A stretch of 64,000 nucleotides of DNA from Pseudomonas graminis (GCF_002093745.1 NZ_MTSB01000015.1:1-64000); one strand, 5' to 3'; shown: positions 8,919 through 18,407, numbered from the stretch's first letter. Numbers and translations: made by a program. Notes: generated by a model from the letters alone, not told the origin.

Positions 8919-9608
8919 TCAGTCGAGCCCAGGCAACCCCCACGCCTTGAGCGGGAAGTCGGCCAGCGAATCAAGCAGCAGGTCCGCATGTTCGTATTGC
9001 TCTACCGGCATGTGCGAGTCCGGCACGGCCACGGCATACATACCGGCAGCCTTGGCGGCGGTCACGCCAAATGGTGAATCTTCAAAGACCAGGCAATCTG
9101 CCGGCTCGACGCCGAGGCGGCGGGCTGCGACCAGAAAGATGTCTGGCGCCGGCTTGGCAGCGCCGACTTCAGGGTCATCGGCAGTCACGACAGTATCGAA
9201 CAGCTCGAACCAGGCGCGGTGCAGGGTCGTCTTGGCCTTGAAATAATGCACCGAGGAGCTGGTGCCCACTGCGATGGGAATATTGTAGGCGGCCAGATGC
9301 CGGACCAGTGCTTCGGCCCCCGGCATTGCCCCGGCGCGCGGGAAGCGCTCTTCAAGCATCGGCTCACGGATCTCGAGAAACTCGTCGATGGACATCGGCA
9401 GCTCAAGCGTCTTGATCACGTAATCCGAGAAGTCCCGGGCGCCGCGGCCAATGGTGTGCTGCTTGATCGACCAGTCGAAGGTTCGACCGTGACGGCTGGC
9501 AATCAGATGCGTCACTTCCGTGTAGACACCCTCGGTGTCCAGCAACAGACCATCCATATCAAAGATGACGGCCTTGATCGGGCCTCGTTCGTTGTGCTGT
9601 TCGCTCAT
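8919..9608 (-). CDS. HAD-family hydrolase (beta-phosphoglucomutase-like)
   Basis: A 229-aa HAD hydrolase. Motif I is VIFDMDGLLLDTE near residue 15, motif II is VGTSSS, motif III includes the Lys of AAKPAPDIF, and motif IV is VFEDSPFGVTAA. The helical cap inserted after motif I places it with the beta-phosphoglucomutase / GS1-type phosphatases. It probably dephosphorylates a small sugar or nucleotide phosphate. It is followed 20 bp later by the aldo/keto reductase. Confidence 0.92.
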   Translation of the reverse strand: MSEQHNERGPIKAVIFDMDGLLLDTEGVYTEVTHLIASRHGRTFDWSIKQHTIGRGARDFSDYVIKTLELPMSIDEFLEIREPMLEERFPRAGAMPGAEALVRHLAAYNIPIAVGTSSSVHYFKAKTTLHRAWFELFDTVVTADDPEVGAAKPAPDIFLVAARRLGVEPADCLVFEDSPFGVTAAKAAGMYAVAVPDSHMPVEQYEHADLLLDSLADFPLKAWGLPGLD

Positions 9609-9763
9609 GTGATCCCGTCCGTTTTTCGAATTCGGTTTCAGCCTAACGTTTCCATGAACACCGTGGCTACCCTGTGTTTCTGATAATCTTTCGCGGTTTT
9701 CAAGCGGTGCTGCCGGTCCCGGTACGACTTCTCCATTATCAGAACGGATATCTTCGAGTCACT

Positions 9764-11245
9764 ATGAATAAATCAGCAGGTATAGCGATTGGCGTCATTG
9801 TCGTAGCGGGTGCTTTGGTTACGGGCGGCGCCTGGTACACGGGCAATCAACTGGAGGGTGCGCTGAACGATGCCATCAGCAATGCCAACCAGGAACTCTC
9901 CAAGTCGTTTAATGGCACGGACACCAGCGTCAAACTGGAAATGGTCTCGCTGGACAAGCACTTCTTCAGCAGCACGGCGCACTACCGCGTAGATATCCAG
10001 AACCTGTCGGATAGCACGCAGGGCGGCCAGTTCCTGTTTGTTGACCATATCGAACACGGCCCCATTCCTCTGTCTCGTCTAAAAACCCTGAACCTGCTGC
10101 CGGTCATGGCCCTGAGCAATTTCCAGATGGAAAAAAGCCCCAGCGCCGAGAAATGGTTTGCCATGAGCAAGGACGTCCCGCCGCTCAAAGGGCAGGCCAG
10201 CATCAGCTATGACCGCGCCACCCAGGGCACGCTACAGATGGCGCCGCTGGAAATGACCGACGTGGACGGGACGTTCAGGTTTTCAGGGCTCGACCTGAAC
10301 GCGGAGTCGTCGGCCGATGCCGAAAAATTCAGCCTTGCCGGCAACATGGACAACCTGCAACTTAACGTCGCTTCACCTGAAGGCCCGGTCAGCATCGAAG
10401 TCAAGGGCATGACCTTCGACACCGGCGGCACCAAGGGCAAGTCCGGTTTCTATCTGGGCCATACCAACATGAAAATCCAGAATGCGGGTTTCCAGGTGGT
10501 GGGCAAGCCCCAGGTGCAGATCAAGGACTTCACCAACACCAATCTGGCGCAGGAAGATGCCGGTAATCTGGCTGCGCAGGTCAACTACGATGCCGGCATG
10601 ATTTCCTATGGCGGCAAGGATGTGGGTGCCGGGCACATGGGCTTCAAGATCGCCAATTTCGATGTGGTGGCCACTCAGGCGCTGTATCAGTTGTATCAGG
10701 AAAAAATCCTGCCTCAACAGCAAGCGGCAGCACTGGAGAAGCGCCCGTTCCGGCTGGAACTGAACGCTGCCGATCAAGAGCTGATGAACACCCAGATGAA
10801 AAAGCTGCTGACAGCCAAGCCGCACATCGAACTGGAAAAACTCTCGCTCAAGACCAGCAACGGCGAAAGCCACATGCGTATCGCGGTGGACCTGGCCGAT
10901 CCCGGTCCGCTTGATCAGCCTTCCGATGCGCTGCTCTTGAAAACCCTGGGCGAAGTCAACGCCAAGGTGGTCTTGTCCAAGCCGATGATTCGCGACCTAG
11001 CGACTCAGCAGGCCATCCGCGAAGGCCAGACCGACCTCAAGGTCATCGCAGAACAGGCCAAGGCTGCCAGCGACATGGCGAGTGTCATGGCCGAGATGAT
11101 GCAACTGGCCAAGGTCGACGGCGACAACATTGTCTCCGACCTGCGATACGCCAATCAGATGGTCGACTTCAATGGCCAGAAAATGACCGTGCAGCAATTC
11201 ATGAGCATCATCATGGCGAAGGTCGGCGGACTTAGTAACCAGTAA
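9764..11245 (+). CDS. YdgA-family protein (DUF945)
   Basis: A 493-aa protein starting MNKSAGIAIGVIVVAGALVTGG, a single N-terminal membrane anchor or uncleaved signal. It continues with YTGNQLEGAL and a long beta-rich periplasmic region typical of the YdgA/DUF945 family, whose function is poorly known. An in-frame start 30 codons upstream (9674) lies in sequence that does not look coding; the ATG at 9764 gives the normal family N-terminus. It is transcribed divergently from the HAD gene. Confidence 0.85.
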   Translation: MNKSAGIAIGVIVVAGALVTGGAWYTGNQLEGALNDAISNANQELSKSFNGTDTSVKLEMVSLDKHFFSSTAHYRVDIQNLSDSTQGGQFLFVDHIEHGPIPLSRLKTLNLLPVMALSNFQMEKSPSAEKWFAMSKDVPPLKGQASISYDRATQGTLQMAPLEMTDVDGTFRFSGLDLNAESSADAEKFSLAGNMDNLQLNVASPEGPVSIEVKGMTFDTGGTKGKSGFYLGHTNMKIQNAGFQVVGKPQVQIKDFTNTNLAQEDAGNLAAQVNYDAGMISYGGKDVGAGHMGFKIANFDVVATQALYQLYQEKILPQQQAAALEKRPFRLELNAADQELMNTQMKKLLTAKPHIELEKLSLKTSNGESHMRIAVDLADPGPLDQPSDALLLKTLGEVNAKVVLSKPMIRDLATQQAIREGQTDLKVIAEQAKAASDMASVMAEMMQLAKVDGDNIVSDLRYANQMVDFNGQKMTVQQFMSIIMAKVGGLSNQ

Positions 11246-11257
11246 GTGGCAGCATGA

Positions 11258-11288
11258 GCGTCAGGACGGCCGAGTGTCGCCCTGACGC
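11258..11288. terminator. Hairpin between convergent genes
   Basis: An inverted repeat (GCGTCAGG / CCTGACGC) lies just after the YdgA-like stop and before the end of the convergent mscS-like gene. There is no U-tract, so termination is only suggested. Confidence 0.4.
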
Positions 11289-11364
11289 GGGCTGGCGCTA
11301 CCGAGTCAGTCCTCGCTCACTATCGATGTCCGTTTGACCATGACCCGCGCTTCGCTCGACGGTC

Positions 11365-12165
11365 TCAGGACATATGCAGCATCAGTGCCCTGATCACACC
11401 CAGCGTCTGGCGGTGTACCGAATCGTAATGGTCATTGTGGCAATAACGGCGCACTGACAGGGTGATGGAGTCTGCGGTCGCTGCAGAGAGATGCACATCG
11501 ACCGGAGGGTTGGCCAGCACGTTGGGAAGGCAGCCGACCTGATGCCTGAGGCGCGGGATGATCGTCTGTTCGTCTGCGGTGCCGGGTAACGTCGCGGTCA
11601 GCTCCACGCTGCGAAAATCGTTGCTGGAATAATTGATGATCGTGTCGGCGAAAATCTTGTTGTTGCCCACCAGGTTCAGCACGTTGTCCGTGGTATTGAT
11701 GGACGTCACAAACAGGCCTATTTCCACTACCGTCCCTGTCACGTCGGCTGCCGAGATGACATCGCCGACCTTGAAGGGTCTTAACACGATGATAAAACCG
11801 CCCGCCGCCAGATTGGCCAGCAATCCCGACCACGCCATGCCGATCGCCAGCGCTACTGCTGCCAGCAACGCTGCGAAGCTGGTGGTCTCGATGCCGCAGT
11901 AACTCAGAATGGCGATGACCAGAATGATATTCAGCGTCACCGTGATAAACGAGCCCACATAGCGCAGCACCGTCGGATCGAACCGCTGCCGCGTCAGCGA
12001 GCGTTGCGCCATCCTGACCAGAACCCCGATCAGCCAGCGTCCGACAATCCACAACAGTGCAGCGATCACCAACCTCAGAACAATGGTCGCTCCGTACTGC
12101 AGAACGACATTGAACAACGAATTGATTCGGTCAGTACCGACATTGATAACATTCAGCGCATCCAT
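11365..12165 (-). CDS. Small-conductance mechanosensitive channel (MscS family)
   Basis: A 266-aa inner-membrane protein. Transmembrane segments lie near residues 20-45, 70-90 and 95-125. The third contains the pore-lining Gly/Ala pattern (LAAVALAIGMAWSGLLANLAAGG), followed by the MscS beta-domain signature RPFKVGDVI and the conserved NTTDNVLNLVGNNKIF. It should form a heptameric channel that opens under membrane tension to release solutes on osmotic downshock. Its length is close to E. coli MscS. AGGAG precedes the start at 12165. Confidence 0.93.
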   Translation of the reverse strand: MDALNVINVGTDRINSLFNVVLQYGATIVLRLVIAALLWIVGRWLIGVLVRMAQRSLTRQRFDPTVLRYVGSFITVTLNIILVIAILSYCGIETTSFAALLAAVALAIGMAWSGLLANLAAGGFIIVLRPFKVGDVISAADVTGTVVEIGLFVTSINTTDNVLNLVGNNKIFADTIINYSSNDFRSVELTATLPGTADEQTIIPRLRHQVGCLPNVLANPPVDVHLSAATADSITLSVRRYCHNDHYDSVHRQTLGVIRALMLHMS

Positions 12166-12431
12166 GAACGCAACTCCTGAACGCAGGCATCGCCCGGCAG
12201 ATGGCCTGCCAGGCGGAGCCTTACTGTGGGCAGAAACGGGGTACGGCCTCTACTGGCAGTTTTGACTGGAGGCAAAAGGCTTTCAGCCCTGACGCTGTTC
12301 GTTACAGCGGGGTTTTGGGGCACAACTGAACGGGAAAATGTGAGGGCGACTGCAGACAAAGTCCCTCGGTATTAAGCCCGTCGAGAAATCGCTACACTCG
12401 GCACCTCACACGGACGATCCAAGGACCTGCA

Positions 12432-12914
12432 ATGCCGCTCCCTTCTGCCACCCTGCGGCGCACGCTGGTGATCTGGTTGTATGCCGTCGCATTAGCGCAT
12501 GTGCTGGGCAGTATCGTATTCACTTGGGCCGGTTTTTCCGGCTTGCTTGACGGCTACCTGACCACGCTTGAACAGGCGTTCTGGACCGAGGCTGCTCCCG
12601 CTGCGGCTCGCGCACAGCAGGTTTGGTGGATGGCGTTGTTCGGCGCCACGCTGCAAACGTATTCCGTGTACATGCTGGCGCTCGTGCATTTGGGCAATCG
12701 CCTGAAAAGCGCAATGCCGTGGGGTTGGCTGATTGCGGGCCTGTTGCTCTGGGCACCCCAGGACATACTGATTTCCGTCCGCGGTGGTGTCTGGTCGCAT
12801 GTGTGGCTTGATCTGGCAGCGCTGCTGGCATTGTTGCCGCCGCTGTTCTGGCTGTATCGCCATGACCGTCGCGTCTTGGCCAGCGCTGTGCTGAGGGAAT
12901 CCCGCGATGTCTGA
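12432..12914 (+). CDS. Small integral membrane protein of unknown function
   Basis: A 160-aa protein with about four hydrophobic segments (near residues 12-35, 58-80, 96-112 and 120-142). A conserved-looking WWMALFGATLQTYSVYMLALVHLG occupies the second. I do not recognise a catalytic motif. It overlaps the next gene by 8 bp, so the two are translated together and probably cooperate. AAGGA precedes the start. Confidence 0.8.
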   Translation: MPLPSATLRRTLVIWLYAVALAHVLGSIVFTWAGFSGLLDGYLTTLEQAFWTEAAPAAARAQQVWWMALFGATLQTYSVYMLALVHLGNRLKSAMPWGWLIAGLLLWAPQDILISVRGGVWSHVWLDLAALLALLPPLFWLYRHDRRVLASAVLRESRDV

Positions 12915-15360
12915 TCGGCCGATTCTGTACCTGCTGGCGGGCAACGGCAGCAGCGCCGAGTGGTGGGACGACGCGCTGCCTCACTTTCAGCGCTATCAGG
13001 TTGTACCGCTGGAGTTGCCCGGCTTCGGCAGCAACCCGTTACCACCCTGCGACGACATTGCAGCCTACGCCGATGCGCTGCTGGCCGCGACGGTGAGAGG
13101 CAGTGCGATCATGGCGGTGGGCGTCAACGCCTTGCTGGTCATGCACGCGCTGCAACGTCAGCCGGGGCATTTCTGCAGAAGCGTGTTGCTGGCGCCTGTG
13201 GGTGCTTTCCTCTGGCAACGCCGTTTACCTGCGCTGATGTCGCCGCTACCGATCCGCCAAACCATCCACTGGCTGCTGGCCAACAAACCCAAGCTGTTTG
13301 CGCACAAATTTTCCAGGCATGCCTGGCCCGCCTCGCACTATCAGCGTATGGGCGCCGGTTACGCTCGCTGCCGCGCCTTCGTGCCGTATTGGGATATGTT
13401 GCGTGCCGATACCGCGCTCCCTTTACTGGAGTGGGTGCAGGACCCTATCGAGCTGGTCTGGGGCGATCAGGACAAGGTGTTGGGCATCGATCAGGCCGCC
13501 GCATGGTCTGCCATTCTGGCCCGTGCCGATCTGACCATCAGACTCAAGCCGGGCTGGGGGCATTACCCGTGGATCGACTCGCCGGCCGAATTCGCCCAAT
13601 GGCTGGAATCCGGTGAGCGCGGCTTTGTTGCACACACCAAAGGCGGGCGCTTGCGTCTGGCGGCCATTGCTGGCCAACCGGTACCCGCGGCCTTGTCTCT
13701 TGAGCAGGGACGCGACTCGGCGCTGCCGGCGTTTCTCGACCGTCAGCCCGACGCCATCTGGGCGGTACGCTCGTCCAGTTTCGGCGAGGATCAGGCCGAT
13801 GCGGCCAATGCCGGGCTCAGCACCACCTTCCTTCGCGAACCGGGCCGCAACGTGCCCGCGCGTATTGCAGAACTGCACAGCGCGGGCGTCGAAGAGGTCG
13901 TGGTGCAGCGCTTCATTGAACCGGTGCTTTCCGGCATTGCTTTTGTGCGTCACCTGTCGATAGAACTGGAGTGGGTCGAAGGGCATCTGGAGTCGCTGGC
14001 CGACGGTCAGGCGAGCCCCGAGCGAGCGATCATTTCCCGTCTCGGCGAATCCTGGAGCAGCGGCAGTTTCAAACCCTCCCACGGGTTGGCTCAAGCGATG
14101 CTCTGGGACTTTCTACAAGGCGTTCTGCGAGTCTTCCACTACGTGCCGGGTGACGTCGAATGGGCTTGGGACGGCAGCCAGCTGTGGTTGCTGCAATACC
14201 GACCCATCAGCGACTACGGCTGGCGTCGTCACCTGACCGCCGCCAATATCGCCGAGATCCTGCCGCCACAGCCCAGCCGCTTTGTGGAATACGCCCAGCG
14301 ACGTGCAGCGAGCAGTATCCCCGCGATCATGGCGCGCTGGGACGCGCGCATCTTGCAGGACAACGAGCCCTTCACCGCTCTGTTTGGGGCGGCGTCCTAT
14401 ATCAACAACGACCTGTTTCTCGCACGCCTGGCTGATTGGGGTATTGCATCCAGCAGCTACGCTGGTGAAGTCGGCGGCGCGACCCCGCATCTGCCTTGGC
14501 GACCGTTGCGCCTGTTGCGCTCACTGCCTTTGTTCCTGCGCATGCAGCGCATTGCCCGCGGACATCTGCTGACTCTGGAACAGCAACTGCACCGTTTCGA
14601 CCGTGAACTGCATGCGCTGACGACGCAAGGCGCAGATGGCCAACAACTCGCCGACTGGTTCACCCGTTTCTACGTTTTCGTGGTGCAGGGCAACCTGTGC
14701 ATCGCCACCTCGCTGGCCAGCAGCGGCGGTGGCTTGCTGGGGCGTCCGCCCACCGCTTACGACGACCTTGAACACTGCCCGCACAGGCTGCCCTGGGAAA
14801 CCGACCCCGCCACGCCACGCCCGGCACAGACCGACCTGCCGCTACAGGCATTTCCGGGCTGGTCGGGTTTCATTCTCTTCGCGCACCGCGCAGGTCTGCC
14901 GGGCATGCGCGGTTACTACCTGCAAGTGCGGGAGTGGTACCGCGACAACCTGATGCGTGTGTTCTTCCGCCTGCACCACGCCATGCCGGTTGCTGATCGA
15001 GCGCACTGGTTCGCGCCGCATCCGCATATTCGCAGCCGAGACGGCAGCTTCTGGCAGGACGGTCGTGAAGGCACCGAACAGGCCTCCGGCTTCATGATTT
15101 ATCCCGGGCAGGTCCAAGGCATTCTGGGCGACGACATCTTGCTCGAAGACACACTCGACCCCGGACGCCACGCGCACTACCAGAACGCCCGCGCCGTGAT
15201 CGCGCGCATGGGTGGGCGTCTCTCACACGGCTCTACATTACTGCGTGAACTGCGCAAGCCATCGGCGGTGCTGCCAAATGTTGATGTGACGTGGGTGGGA
15301 AGGGAAGTGCGGTACGTGGATGGAGTGCTGAGGCTGGTTGAGGGGAATGATAAAGCCTGA
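12907..15360 (+). CDS. Alpha/beta-hydrolase fused to PEP-synthase-like (PPDK) domains
   Basis: An 817-aa fusion. Residues 1-235 follow the alpha/beta-hydrolase pattern: an AGNGSSAEWWDD oxyanion region, then LVWGDQDKVLG (acid) and GWGHYPW (His). The nucleophile elbow reads AVGVNALL, with Asn74 where Ser is expected. Residues of about 250-440 resemble the ATP-grasp nucleotide domain of PEP synthases (AVRSSSFGEDQADAANAGL, VVVQRFIEPVLSG). The C-terminus (about 750-810) resembles the swivelling phosphohistidine domain (MGGRLSHGSTLLREL, with the conserved SH). A middle region of about 300 aa is unfamiliar. It may phosphorylate or dephosphorylate an unknown substrate. The PEP-binding TIM barrel of true PEP synthase is absent, so the set is closer to rifampin-phosphotransferase-like enzymes. 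Confidence 0.8.
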   Translation: MSDRPILYLLAGNGSSAEWWDDALPHFQRYQVVPLELPGFGSNPLPPCDDIAAYADALLAATVRGSAIMAVGVNALLVMHALQRQPGHFCRSVLLAPVGAFLWQRRLPALMSPLPIRQTIHWLLANKPKLFAHKFSRHAWPASHYQRMGAGYARCRAFVPYWDMLRADTALPLLEWVQDPIELVWGDQDKVLGIDQAAAWSAILARADLTIRLKPGWGHYPWIDSPAEFAQWLESGERGFVAHTKGGRLRLAAIAGQPVPAALSLEQGRDSALPAFLDRQPDAIWAVRSSSFGEDQADAANAGLSTTFLREPGRNVPARIAELHSAGVEEVVVQRFIEPVLSGIAFVRHLSIELEWVEGHLESLADGQASPERAIISRLGESWSSGSFKPSHGLAQAMLWDFLQGVLRVFHYVPGDVEWAWDGSQLWLLQYRPISDYGWRRHLTAANIAEILPPQPSRFVEYAQRRAASSIPAIMARWDARILQDNEPFTALFGAASYINNDLFLARLADWGIASSSYAGEVGGATPHLPWRPLRLLRSLPLFLRMQRIARGHLLTLEQQLHRFDRELHALTTQGADGQQLADWFTRFYVFVVQGNLCIATSLASSGGGLLGRPPTAYDDLEHCPHRLPWETDPATPRPAQTDLPLQAFPGWSGFILFAHRAGLPGMRGYYLQVREWYRDNLMRVFFRLHHAMPVADRAHWFAPHPHIRSRDGSFWQDGREGTEQASGFMIYPGQVQGILGDDILLEDTLDPGRHAHYQNARAVIARMGGRLSHGSTLLRELRKPSAVLPNVDVTWVGREVRYVDGVLRLVEGNDKA

Positions 15361-15381
15361 AGGTGACTTATCCACAGCGAA

Positions 15382-15407
15382 CCCGCACGCTCATCGAGAA
15401 GTGCGGG
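15382..15407. terminator. Hairpin between convergent genes
   Basis: A 7-bp stem (CCCGCAC / GTGCGGG) lies between the fusion gene stop and the DUF2628 gene end. The T-run is weak, so this is a possible shared terminator. Confidence 0.4.
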
Positions 15408-15429
15408 TGTCGGGCCGGTTATCGGCAGG

Positions 15430-15858
15430 TCAGAGACGCATGCCTTTGAACGGGTTCCAGCCTTGCTCGCCTTTTACTTCCTTGAGGTAGTAGGAGTAGT
15501 TGGCCGTCAGGGAGTACATCATGGAAAACACGACGTTCAAGCCTGTCCCCAATGCTTTTGGAACCTCCATTCCGAAAATTCCGAAAAGCAGGGCCAGGAC
15601 GATGTTGATCGCGATGATGATGCCGATCAGCGCCAGGTTTTTCTTCCACAGCCCCAGCACGAAGAAATAAATCGGGCCGAAGAAAAACGCGATGATGTTG
15701 GCGCAGACGAGCAACTTCTTCTTGAAGTCAGGCAGCGCGTTGACCGCAGGCTTGAAGCGCGGATCGTTCGGCGCACCGTAAGTCTCGAAAAAGTTGAAAC
15801 GTTCCTGCCACTTCGCACTGTACTTGCCAGTGCTTTGAGTCTGATCTGCTGCGCTCAT
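15430..15858 (-). CDS. DUF2628-family membrane protein (copy A)
   Basis: A 142-aa protein with a soluble N-terminus (KWQERFNFFETYGAP), two or three membrane segments (FFFGPIYFFVLGLWKKN and IGIIIAINIVLALLFGIFG) and a C-terminal KGEQGWNPFKGMR. This is the DUF2628 pattern; function is unknown. A clear paralogue lies at 32164-32589 on the same strand with the same layout and ending. AGGAG precedes the start. The two copies bracket the toxin island. Confidence 0.85.
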   Translation of the reverse strand: MSAADQTQSTGKYSAKWQERFNFFETYGAPNDPRFKPAVNALPDFKKKLLVCANIIAFFFGPIYFFVLGLWKKNLALIGIIIAINIVLALLFGIFGMEVPKALGTGLNVVFSMMYSLTANYSYYLKEVKGEQGWNPFKGMRL

Positions 15859-16004
15859 GGGTCTACTCCTCTTGTTCCGTTGGGATGACGTTTTCTTCCG
15901 GGAAATCCTGTGTTTCTGCCGTTCTTGTTTTTAGCGCTACGCGGGCGATTGTATGAGCTTTGCAGGCGCCTTACTACGTTGATGGTGAGCCTGAAAAACC
16001 AAGG

Positions 16005-16022
16005 TATAGCGAAAGGCTTACA
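16005..16022 (+). promoter_or_regulatory. GacA-type upstream activating site of rsmX (copy 1)
   Basis: TATAGC-N6-CTTACA matches the GacA box form TGTAAG-N6-CTTACA with two changes in the left half. It is centred about 65 bp before the predicted start of the RNA, as is known for rsmX/Y/Z promoters. A -10 like TAGCAT lies at 16067-16072. Confidence 0.8.
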
Positions 16023-16078
16023 CGCGTTGGCGGAAGTCGGCTATTTCCGGGTGAACGCGAGACCCGTAGCATTGGATC

Positions 16079-16191
16079 CATCAACTGGTGAACAGGAGTT
16101 CGCCAGGATCAAGGATGATCGACCATTGCCTCGGAGGCAGCCGACAGGGAGTTGGGATGGTCTTGGAAAAACCCGCTTCGGCGGGTTTTTT
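16079..16191 (+). ncRNA. rsmX: RsmX small regulatory RNA (copy 1)
   Basis: A predicted RNA of about 113 nt rich in unpaired GGA triplets (AGGA, CAAGGATG, CGGA, GGGA, TGGGA), the binding sites of the translational repressor RsmA/CsrA. CAAGGATG fits the optimal loop consensus CANGGAYG. It ends in a strong terminator (ACCCGC TTCG GCGGGT then T6). The upstream region has a GacA box and -10. Two further copies lie at 56594-56706 and 56884-56999. P. syringae is known to carry several rsmX paralogues. The RNA titrates RsmA under GacS/GacA control. The 5' end is inferred from promoter spacing. Confidence 0.9.
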
Positions 16192-16223
16192 GTTGGGCGC
16201 AAGAAAGTCATGACTGAACACGG

Positions 16224-16823
16224 TCATTTGCGCAGCGCGTTTCGCTTGCGCAGGTTTTCACGATGCTTCTCGAGGTTCTTGCGGCGCTGCATTTCCTGAC
16301 GGATCTCCTTGCGCTCGGCTCGAATAATCCGCCACTGCATGCGCAACTCCCGGCCGCGCTTGCTGTTGAGCGACAAAAGGCCCAGCAGCGGGAACAGCAG
16401 CCCCAGCACATAGAACATCAACTCGAAGCGCCGCCAATGCGCAGGGGCAGTGGGCAACACGGCTAAAAAACAGCCCGCCAGAATGGCCGCCAATATCCAC
16501 ATTCCGCAGGGGTGCCCCCGACTCATCATGATGCCTCCGAAACTCAACACCAGCGTGGCCCCCATCATGAGCATCATCGACTGGCCCGCTCGCTCCAGAT
16601 CATTCGGAAAGTACGCATCGGCCACAGTGCCAGCGGTGATGGCGAGGGAAAATATGCCCATGAAGATCGGGGCCAGAAAGGACCCCTGATAACGCGCACG
16701 GAAAGCGGCGACCGTGCTGCGATGCATCGCCATAGGCTCCAGATAAGCCGGCTTGCTGAGAGAGGGTTTACCCAATTTCTTCTTCCTTGGTGGGGTCGGG
16801 GTGGTGAGTTGTCTTTTTGGCAC
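16224..16823 (-). CDS. Membrane protein of unknown function with basic C-terminal tail
   Basis: A 199-aa protein starting at a GTG. It has four hydrophobic segments (about 48-68, 82-100, 107-125 and 133-152) and a highly charged C-terminal helix (about 160-199, rich in Arg, Lys and Glu, likely coiled coil). The N-terminus is also basic. I recognise no family. It lies between rsmX copy 1 and the toxin island, on the island's strand. Its stop is 33 bp from the convergent rsmX terminator. Confidence 0.6.
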   Translation of the reverse strand: MPKRQLTTPTPPRKKKLGKPSLSKPAYLEPMAMHRSTVAAFRARYQGSFLAPIFMGIFSLAITAGTVADAYFPNDLERAGQSMMLMMGATLVLSFGGIMMSRGHPCGMWILAAILAGCFLAVLPTAPAHWRRFELMFYVLGLLFPLLGLLSLNSKRGRELRMQWRIIRAERKEIRQEMQRRKNLEKHRENLRKRNALRK

Positions 16824-16842
16824 ATGGGCTCACGACCTGATT

Positions 16843-17553
16843 TCATTTGCTGAGCGATATGAACCCTTTTAAAAATCTACTCAGCCACCAGCGACTGCGT
16901 GCTTCGCGGATCTGGTCAATGTACTCAAAGGTGTAAGAACGGTTGTGTTTCCTTTCCATTGCCAGCACTTTTTTCAGCATTCGAATAAAATTCCGGAACG
17001 CATAAAGAAGTTAAAGATTTATCAAGGCCAGCGCAATAATCGCCAATACAATTTGCTCTACATGCCACCCAATCATCGAGGCGGCGCCTACGGCAGTAAA
17101 ACATCCACCTATTATATTGATAATCCTGTTACTGCTGTGATGGCTCTCCATGCAAATCCTGTTCTCCCGGATCTCGAAAATGGTTGTTCCCGGTCGAGGT
17201 TTTGTGAAGTAAATAAACAAAAACTCAACGAGCATCAGCAGGACAGGAATCATCGCCAGCGACGTGGCGTCGCGGGTTGACTTGCCGTAGTCAGATATGG
17301 CCACAAGGTAAATGAGGCTTGTATCAATAAGTTGAAACAAGAAAAGCAAGCAGGCCACGCAATGGGCGCCGAAAGCTGTGAAACGTTCGTTCAGATAGAT
17401 CAAATACATTGTGCGAATGAATAGCGCGAAGAGGCCCAGGCCGACCAGCCAAAAGAGGTCAGACTTTAAAGTTAGCAAGACGGCCCATAAAGAAATAAGA
17501 AAGAACGGGAGGTAAAGTGCTTTTCTCATCGTATCCGGGTAGGAGGCAATCAT
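16843..17553 (-). pseudogene. Membrane protein interrupted by an in-frame stop (paralogue A)
   Basis: The open part (17011-17553, 180 aa) encodes about five membrane segments. After its TAA the same frame continues 55 codons to 16843, ending in a segment containing YTFEYIDQIREARSRWWL. The decayed paralogue near 30660-31440 has the equivalent tail (YTFMQIDEIREARSRWWL), so the tail is genuine coding sequence and the TAA is a nonsense change. The open part also aligns with the paralogue around MYLIYLNERFTAF versus LYLIYRCESFTSF. The product may still be made as a truncated 180-aa protein. Function is unknown; an immunity or island-associated role is conceivable from location. Confidence 0.7.
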
Positions 17554-17694
17554 AGGGATTACTCAGGAGCTTAAGGCAAAAGGTCGTGGTACGCGCCGTG
17601 GTAGGCAAGGGCAATGGCGTTGGCCGAAGACGTTGGTTTCGAAGTTTAACCCTTCAACAGATTTTTTTATCTCATGACATTGTGGGTGTCGTCC

Positions 17695-18140
17695 AGCTGA
17701 ACCCCTCCGGCTGTTGTTGCGTGCCAGCAACTGACCATTGTCTTCGTATTCGTACTGGGTTTCGCCGCGCTAGGTGATGGTCTGACCTTTGCCGTCGGTG
17801 TGCGTCAGCACCTGACCCAGTTCGTTGTAGGTAAAGCTTTCGTGGGAGCCGTCCGGGTGGTTGATGCGCAGCACTTCGCCATCGGGTTTGCGTTCCAGCG
17901 TGGTGGTGTTGTTCAGGGCATCGGTCACGGCGACCAGATGATGGCGTTCGTCATAGCGGAAATAGGTACTTTTGCCCGAGCAGTCCTGAAAGCGCTGGAC
18001 CTGAGCCAGGGTGTTCCACCAAAGGTATTTGGACTTGAGCGTCGGGTCGACGATGGTGTGCGGCAGGCCGTCCTCACCGTTGAGGTATTCGGTCTTGTGT
18101 CCCAGTGCGTCGATTTCAGCGACGAGGCTGTGATCAGCTA
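17695..18140 (-). pseudogene. Rhs-repeat fragment
   Basis: The minus strand reads as Rhs/YD repeats: a region beginning LVAEIDALGHKTEYLNGEDG, then YFRYDERHHLVAVTDALNN and FTYNELGQVLTHTDGKGQT, broken by a TAG and then losing similarity. It has no start and no end of its own. It lies downstream of an Rhs tip fragment (18869-19845) although it represents an earlier part of an Rhs core, so the pieces are rearranged. It is a remnant of a T6SS Rhs effector. Confidence 0.85.
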
Positions 18141-18407
18141 ATTTTTATTCAGGACGATGAATAAAATGCAGCAAATGGCTGAGCCAATGTTGGCAGCCAT
18201 TTGCGTGGTTTATTATTAAAGAGCCAAAAAATATAATGAGACGCTGACTTACTAAAGCCTGGTTGTTGCTCGCTTGGAGGTCTCAACCAAGAATCATTAG
18301 CATCCTCGGTTGAGATTGCGAAGTCTTGCTATAGGCCTTTATGAGGCTGAATAAGTGCAAAAAAGCCTGATTTTTTTAGCTAGGTTAGTCATTGAGTATC
18401 CTTGTTG

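Noticed and set aside
15368..15376. TTATCCACA, identical to a DnaA-box consensus
   Set aside because: It is a single box with no cluster, no AT-rich unwinding element and no dnaA or other origin genes nearby.
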